Of a stretch of 9,769 nucleotides of DNA, positions 7,194 through 9,769 are shown in pieces. A program made the position numbers and the translations under genes. The stretch lies in assembly GCA_027445725.1 (NCBI GenBank), contig DAIAVG010000002.1, positions 1 through 9,769 on the forward strand, in the 5' to 3' direction. The notes under the pieces were generated by a model that ran no database searches, was not told the origin of the DNA, and saw only the letters and a program-made list of their open reading frames with translations. This DNA is from Acidithiobacillus sp. Lineage in GTDB: Bacteria; Pseudomonadota; Gammaproteobacteria; Acidithiobacillales; Acidithiobacillaceae. Within the stretch, counting starts at the first letter, position 1, and every line of letters starts with the position of its first letter.

Positions 7194-7621
7194 CTTGGTG
7201 GTGAAGATGCCAACGGTCTGGATCTGCTCCGTGGGTAGCCCTGGTGTTCCGAACTGTTCCTTTGTATCGGGAGAGGGGCGAAGACATGACACTCAAGCAA
7301 TCGGCCGCCCTAGCCCTGCGTGTATTGCGGAAGGTATAGGAATTATGTGGGACATAGCATACATCTGTGGATATGTCCCAATGATTCCGCGCATGTGCTA
7401 CCGGAACGCCCATTCAACTGTCAGATCCCTAGCCCACGCAGCATCTTGGTCACCACTTATCGGGTGTCTTGCTGCGGACGGGATATTCTGGATGAGATCA
7501 TCTAGTTCGTCGGCGATGGGTAAAGGACGGGCCAAAAGATACCACTATGGTGGCAACTGGGAGGTTCCGGGAAAACCCTCTATGCCGCAGGTGAGGCACG
7601 ACCGCTTTTCCAGGTGCGCCC
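7194..7621. other. 428-base gap without a convincing gene
   Basis: This stretch between ppa and the transporter holds no RNA gene or insertion sequence that I recognise. One + frame stays open across the whole gap and ends at 7632, inside the transporter gene. Its best inner start is ATG 7345 (95 residues), but the product is rich in M, C, W, R and S, resembles no family I know, and has only a weak ribosome site. On the - strand, 7535 to 7398 encodes 45 residues from a TTG, including IADELDDLIQNIPSAARHP, which looks protein-like but has no ribosome site. Either could be the remnant of a decayed gene. A perfect inverted repeat lies at 7348-7380. The AGGTG at 7612-7616 serves the transporter. 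No clear -35/-10 pair was found. Confidence 0.5.
7348..7380. repeat. Perfect 9-bp inverted repeat, 15-base spacer
   Basis: TGGGACATA (7348-7356) and TATGTCCCA (7372-7380) are exact reverse complements around a 15-base spacer. As RNA this would be a 9-bp stem without a following T-run. As DNA the arm centres are 24 bases apart, a little over two helical turns, which would suit a dimeric regulator. It lies about 240 bases before the transporter start and 155 bases after ppa. Its function is unknown. Confidence 0.5.
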
Positions 7622-8860
7622 ATGGCCGATGATGGCGGCAGGTCAGAGGGCGCGCGCACGCCGCCTCGGGCGGATGGTCCATCATGGTGGTTCCCGCTCT
7701 TGTGCGGCGCGGGTTTTGGGGGGCGGCTAAGCTACGAAATGATCCGCAGTCCCTTGACCGCCCTCTATGCCTGGCATCTGGGGGCGCCAACGGCGGTCAT
7801 TGGCCTATTGGTCGCGGCGGTGACCATCACCGGGATCTTTGTTAAGCTGCCTGCAGGTAGTCTAGCGGATCAATTTGGTTTTCGGCGGTTGATGCTGGCC
7901 GGAATGATGGTGACCGCGGTAGGGCCGTTTTTGTATCTGCTGGTGTGGTTTTGGCCGCAATTGCTGGCTGTTCGCTTTTTCCATGGTCTATCCACGGCGC
8001 TCTACGCCCCCGCCGCATCGGCGCAGGTAGCCAAGTCCTTTCCGTCGCAGCGTGGGCGCAGGCTCGGTCTTTATGGGGCAGCCGAAAATGCCGGGGTCGT
8101 ATTGGGACCGGTAATTGGCGCCGTTGCACTCGCTCATTTGGGTTTTGCCGCGGCCTTCGTCGTCTCGGGAGGCATTGGCCTTCTTGCGCTTTTGACGATC
8201 CTGCCTTTTCCACGGGATGTGCCGGTTCATGATGGTCGGCGGTCTACCGGCGAAGTCCTCCGCGTAGCCGCCGAAGGTGTGCGTCAGATCATCGGCGATC
8301 CGGCGATTCGTCTGGTGAGTCTGATAGAAGCCGCCCTCTATTTCGGCGTAGGTACGCTACAGGCGTATCTACCGCTGTATGCGCTGGATCAGCATATCCC
8401 CATTCTGAATATCGGCTTCTTATTCGGCGCTCAGGGGATAGCGTCGATTCTCTTCCGCCCCGTCTTTGGAATGGCCTCTGACCGCGTTGGGAGAAGGCCT
8501 TTTGTCGTCGCTGGGATCGGTCTGTGTGCAACGGTACTGGCAACCATCCCCTATATGGGGCAGTTCCTGCCATTACTCGGCCTAAGCACGTTATTTGGAT
8601 TAGGCACGGCCATGGTGACGCCGGCGACGACGGCGATGATAGGAGATATCGTCAGGAGCCGGGATTTCGGTGCGGCCATGGGCGTATTCGGTAGTCTATG
8701 GGATGCGGGACATGCCTGTGGTCCATTAATGGCAGGAGTTTTTATCGCATGGATTGGTTATCGCAGCGGATTTATGATCATCGCTGGCGTCATGGTCACG
8801 GTTTTGGTTGTATTTCTTTGCAGCAACCGAAAAAGCCCAGAAAAAGAAACCCATAAATAA
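7622..8860 (+). CDS. Major facilitator superfamily transporter (DHA1-like, 12 predicted helices)
   Basis: A 412-residue inner-membrane carrier. MFS motif A appears in both halves: GSLADQFGFRR at 79-89 and GMASDRVGRR at 283-292. A motif C-like LGPVIGA (161-167) is typical of drug:proton antiporters. The central loop (about 197-228) is charged and short, as in 12-helix members, and the C-terminus is a hydrophilic, lysine-rich tail. ATG 7622 has AGGTG 5 bases upstream. The substrate cannot be told from the sequence; efflux of a drug or metabolite by proton antiport is the likely class, but sugar- or acid-type MFS carriers remain possible. The gene is preceded by a 428-base gap and followed at 14 bases by a small membrane protein gene, probably co-transcribed. 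The last 30 codons turn AT-rich, marking the edge of the change in base composition. Confidence 0.93.
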   Translation: MADDGGRSEGARTPPRADGPSWWFPLLCGAGFGGRLSYEMIRSPLTALYAWHLGAPTAVIGLLVAAVTITGIFVKLPAGSLADQFGFRRLMLAGMMVTAVGPFLYLLVWFWPQLLAVRFFHGLSTALYAPAASAQVAKSFPSQRGRRLGLYGAAENAGVVLGPVIGAVALAHLGFAAAFVVSGGIGLLALLTILPFPRDVPVHDGRRSTGEVLRVAAEGVRQIIGDPAIRLVSLIEAALYFGVGTLQAYLPLYALDQHIPILNIGFLFGAQGIASILFRPVFGMASDRVGRRPFVVAGIGLCATVLATIPYMGQFLPLLGLSTLFGLGTAMVTPATTAMIGDIVRSRDFGAAMGVFGSLWDAGHACGPLMAGVFIAWIGYRSGFMIIAGVMVTVLVVFLCSNRKSPEKETHK

Positions 8861-8874
8861 AGAGGAAAAAATAA

Positions 8875-9084
8875 ATGTCAAAAGACACAGCGAAGGTAAT
8901 AAAGTATTTTTTGTTTTTTAGCATCACCCCGGCTGTCGGGGTGATCATATATTTTTCATTTAAATTATTGGGGATAGATATCAGTTTTAAATACATCATA
9001 TATTTGTTGATATTGGTTCTCTTTGTGAAGATTATTATTGGCGGAGTAGTTATCGCTGTCCTTAAAAAAGCTAAAGAAGAATGA
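8875..9084 (+). CDS. Small two-helix membrane protein, unknown function
   Basis: A 69-residue hydrophobic protein with two predicted membrane helices at about 11-31 and 39-62, a short linker (GIDISFK) and a charged tail (KKAKEE). ATG 8875 follows an AGAGGA ribosome site with good spacing and lies 14 bases after the transporter stop, so the two are probably co-transcribed. I recognise no family. Codon use is strongly AT-rich (many AAA, ATA, ATT and TTT codons), unlike the GC-rich genes before it, which suggests a recent or foreign origin. Hydrophobicity pattern, ribosome site and spacing argue for a real gene. An accessory subunit for the transporter is possible but only inferred from position. 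A hairpin at codons 17-24 is annotated separately. Confidence 0.6.
   Translation: MSKDTAKVIKYFLFFSITPAVGVIIYFSFKLLGIDISFKYIIYLLILVLFVKIIIGGVVIAVLKKAKEE
8923..8945 (+). terminator. Perfect GC-rich hairpin inside the small membrane gene; possible terminator or attenuator
   Basis: ATCACCCCG (8923-8931) and CGGGGTGAT (8937-8945) pair perfectly around a 5-base loop. The next bases are CATATATTTTTCATTT, so the U-run begins about 6 bases after the stem, later than in strong intrinsic terminators. It covers codons 17-24 of the 69-residue gene and is nearly its only GC-rich segment. It could end part of the transporter transcript early, or simply be chance. Confidence 0.4.
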
Positions 9085-9491
9085 CTTCTATAACAACTAA
9101 TAACTTGAGTCCTGGCTGTTTATTTTATTCCACCGCGGGCAAACACAACCCAGATATATCGTCAAAAATAGAACAAAATAGATTGATAGAAAACACGTAA
9201 TCATATCGCAAAACAAAGGTGTTGTGACACTCTGGTTTATTGGACGCTTCTGGGGTTGGATTTGGCCCTAAAAGTATCAATCAGCCTATCTTTCTATACC
9301 CAGTAAATATCGCCTATTTCTAGTCGCACCATGTAACATTCCCCCCTTTCTTAGTGACCGCTTCCGCTGCCCTGTAGCCGTTGAGCCATAATGGTCGGCA
9401 GCAGACTGTTAGCCGCCATTGGCGATTTAAACCCCTATAGTCCCAGGTTAGCACTGGAAGGCGGTCAATCTCCACTGGTGAGCGCTATGAG
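9085..9491. other. 407-base AT-richer stretch with no recognised gene
   Basis: Stops are frequent in most frames, and no tRNA, rRNA or CRISPR pattern was seen. Bases 9085-9330 are AT-rich. A GC-richer patch from about 9356 to 9420 (from TGACCGCTTCCGCTGCCC onward) resembles non-coding, degenerate sequence often left around old mobile elements. That is an impression, not an identification. On the - strand a stop-free run of about 54 codons crosses 9330-9485 but has no clear start. I found no convincing terminator after the small membrane gene. Confidence 0.4.
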
Positions 9492-9769
9492 ATGTCTACA
9501 CATTTAAGCAAGTGTATGGCGCTGGATGCGGTTCCCGAATGGTGGTGCACGACTACAAATACCGCAGATAGAATAGGAATATTCGTTCGAATGCTTCTTT
9601 TACAAAAATCAAATTCTTCGAACGCCGCGGAAAGATATTTCGAAACGGGGGTCTACCATCTTCCGATCTGTGTAGCCACATGGCGTCATTCCGCATGTCC
9701 AGTATACATGAAAGCTCCTGTCTATAAAGATTCGTGGATCCTTTACCATTTAAAATTGCTTTCATGTTT
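9492..9769 (+). CDS. Possible hypothetical protein or gene remnant, 3' end beyond the window
   Basis: From ATG 9492 a + frame stays open to the window edge (92 codons and counting), with the last in-frame stop before it at 9438-9440. GGTGAG (9477-9482) stands 9 bases upstream as a fair ribosome site. The product begins MSTHLSKCMALDAVPEWW and is mostly hydrophilic, with several cysteines and tryptophans; no family is recognised. The words RYE, ST-x-L and EW near its start faintly recall the C-terminal part of IstB-type helpers of IS21 elements, far too weakly to name it. The 70-codon frame on the other strand (9765-9553) overlaps it, so at most one is likely to be real. Existence as a gene is uncertain. 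Confidence 0.27.
   Translation, partial: MSTHLSKCMALDAVPEWWCTTTNTADRIGIFVRMLLLQKSNSSNAAERYFETGVYHLPICVATWRHSACPVYMKAPVYKDSWILYHLKLLSC
9586..9644. repeat. Three TTCGAA palindromes within 59 bases
   Basis: TTCGAA occurs at 9586-9591, 9617-9622 and 9639-9644, with start-to-start spacings of 31 and 22 bases. The flanks differ, so this is no clear longer repeat. It may be a cluster of binding sites or chance in AT-rich DNA. Confidence 0.25.

Noticed and set aside
7510..7600. Possible fluoride-type or other riboswitch before the transporter, from GGCGATGGG and GCCAAAAG words
   Set aside because: The following pairings and pseudoknot of the fluoride class cannot be formed, and no other riboswitch consensus fits.
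9075..9089. AGAAG/CTTCT hairpin over the stop of the small membrane gene as a terminator
   Set aside because: The stem is only 5 bp, AT-rich, and has no T-run after it.
9240..9490. tRNA or CRISPR in the gene-poor right part
   Set aside because: No cloverleaf pairing with a GGTTC-like arm and no regularly spaced repeats were found.
9553..9765. 70-codon - strand frame at the right edge
   Set aside because: No ribosome site can be judged, no family is recognised, and the opposite frame from 9492 has a better start context.

Overview
The window reads as chromosomal DNA of a GC-rich, acidophile-like proteobacterium. The combination of a Hyf-type (group 4 hydrogenase-related) membrane complex, a cyclopropane fatty acid synthase and a family I pyrophosphatase suggests an Acidithiobacillus-like organism. 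That assignment rests on gene content and recognition, not on a search, and is tentative. Every well-supported gene is on the + strand.

Bases 1-5235 are the end of an operon for a complex I / Hyf-type membrane oxidoreductase. In order it holds: a NuoC-NuoD-type large subunit (5' end outside the window); a small subunit carrying a one-cluster ferredoxin segment fused to a NuoB/HyfI-type domain; a HyfB/NuoL-type proton-channel subunit; and a prenyltransferase/squalene-cyclase-repeat protein of unknown role. The first three genes are joined by TGATG stop/start overlaps, and the fourth starts at or 15 bases after the stop of the third. The large subunit lacks all the cysteines that hold the Ni-Fe site in real hydrogenases, while the small subunit keeps its Fe-S cysteines and the channel subunit keeps its key charged residues. 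The set therefore looks like an energy-converting hydrogenase-related (Ehr-like) complex rather than an H2 enzyme. Its substrate cannot be read from the sequence.

Bases 5335-7193 carry two housekeeping genes: cfa, which cyclopropanates membrane lipids (a known acid-tolerance trait), and ppa, a complete soluble inorganic pyrophosphatase. A 428-base gap (7194-7621) has no convincing gene but contains a perfect 9-bp inverted repeat. An MFS transporter (7622-8860) follows, with a 69-residue, two-helix membrane protein 14 bases downstream. A perfect 9-bp hairpin lies inside that small gene.

From about 8861 to the end the DNA becomes clearly AT-richer and gene-poor, as in acquired or decaying sequence. 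A reading frame with a plausible ribosome site starts at 9492 and runs off the right edge. Its product is not recognised.
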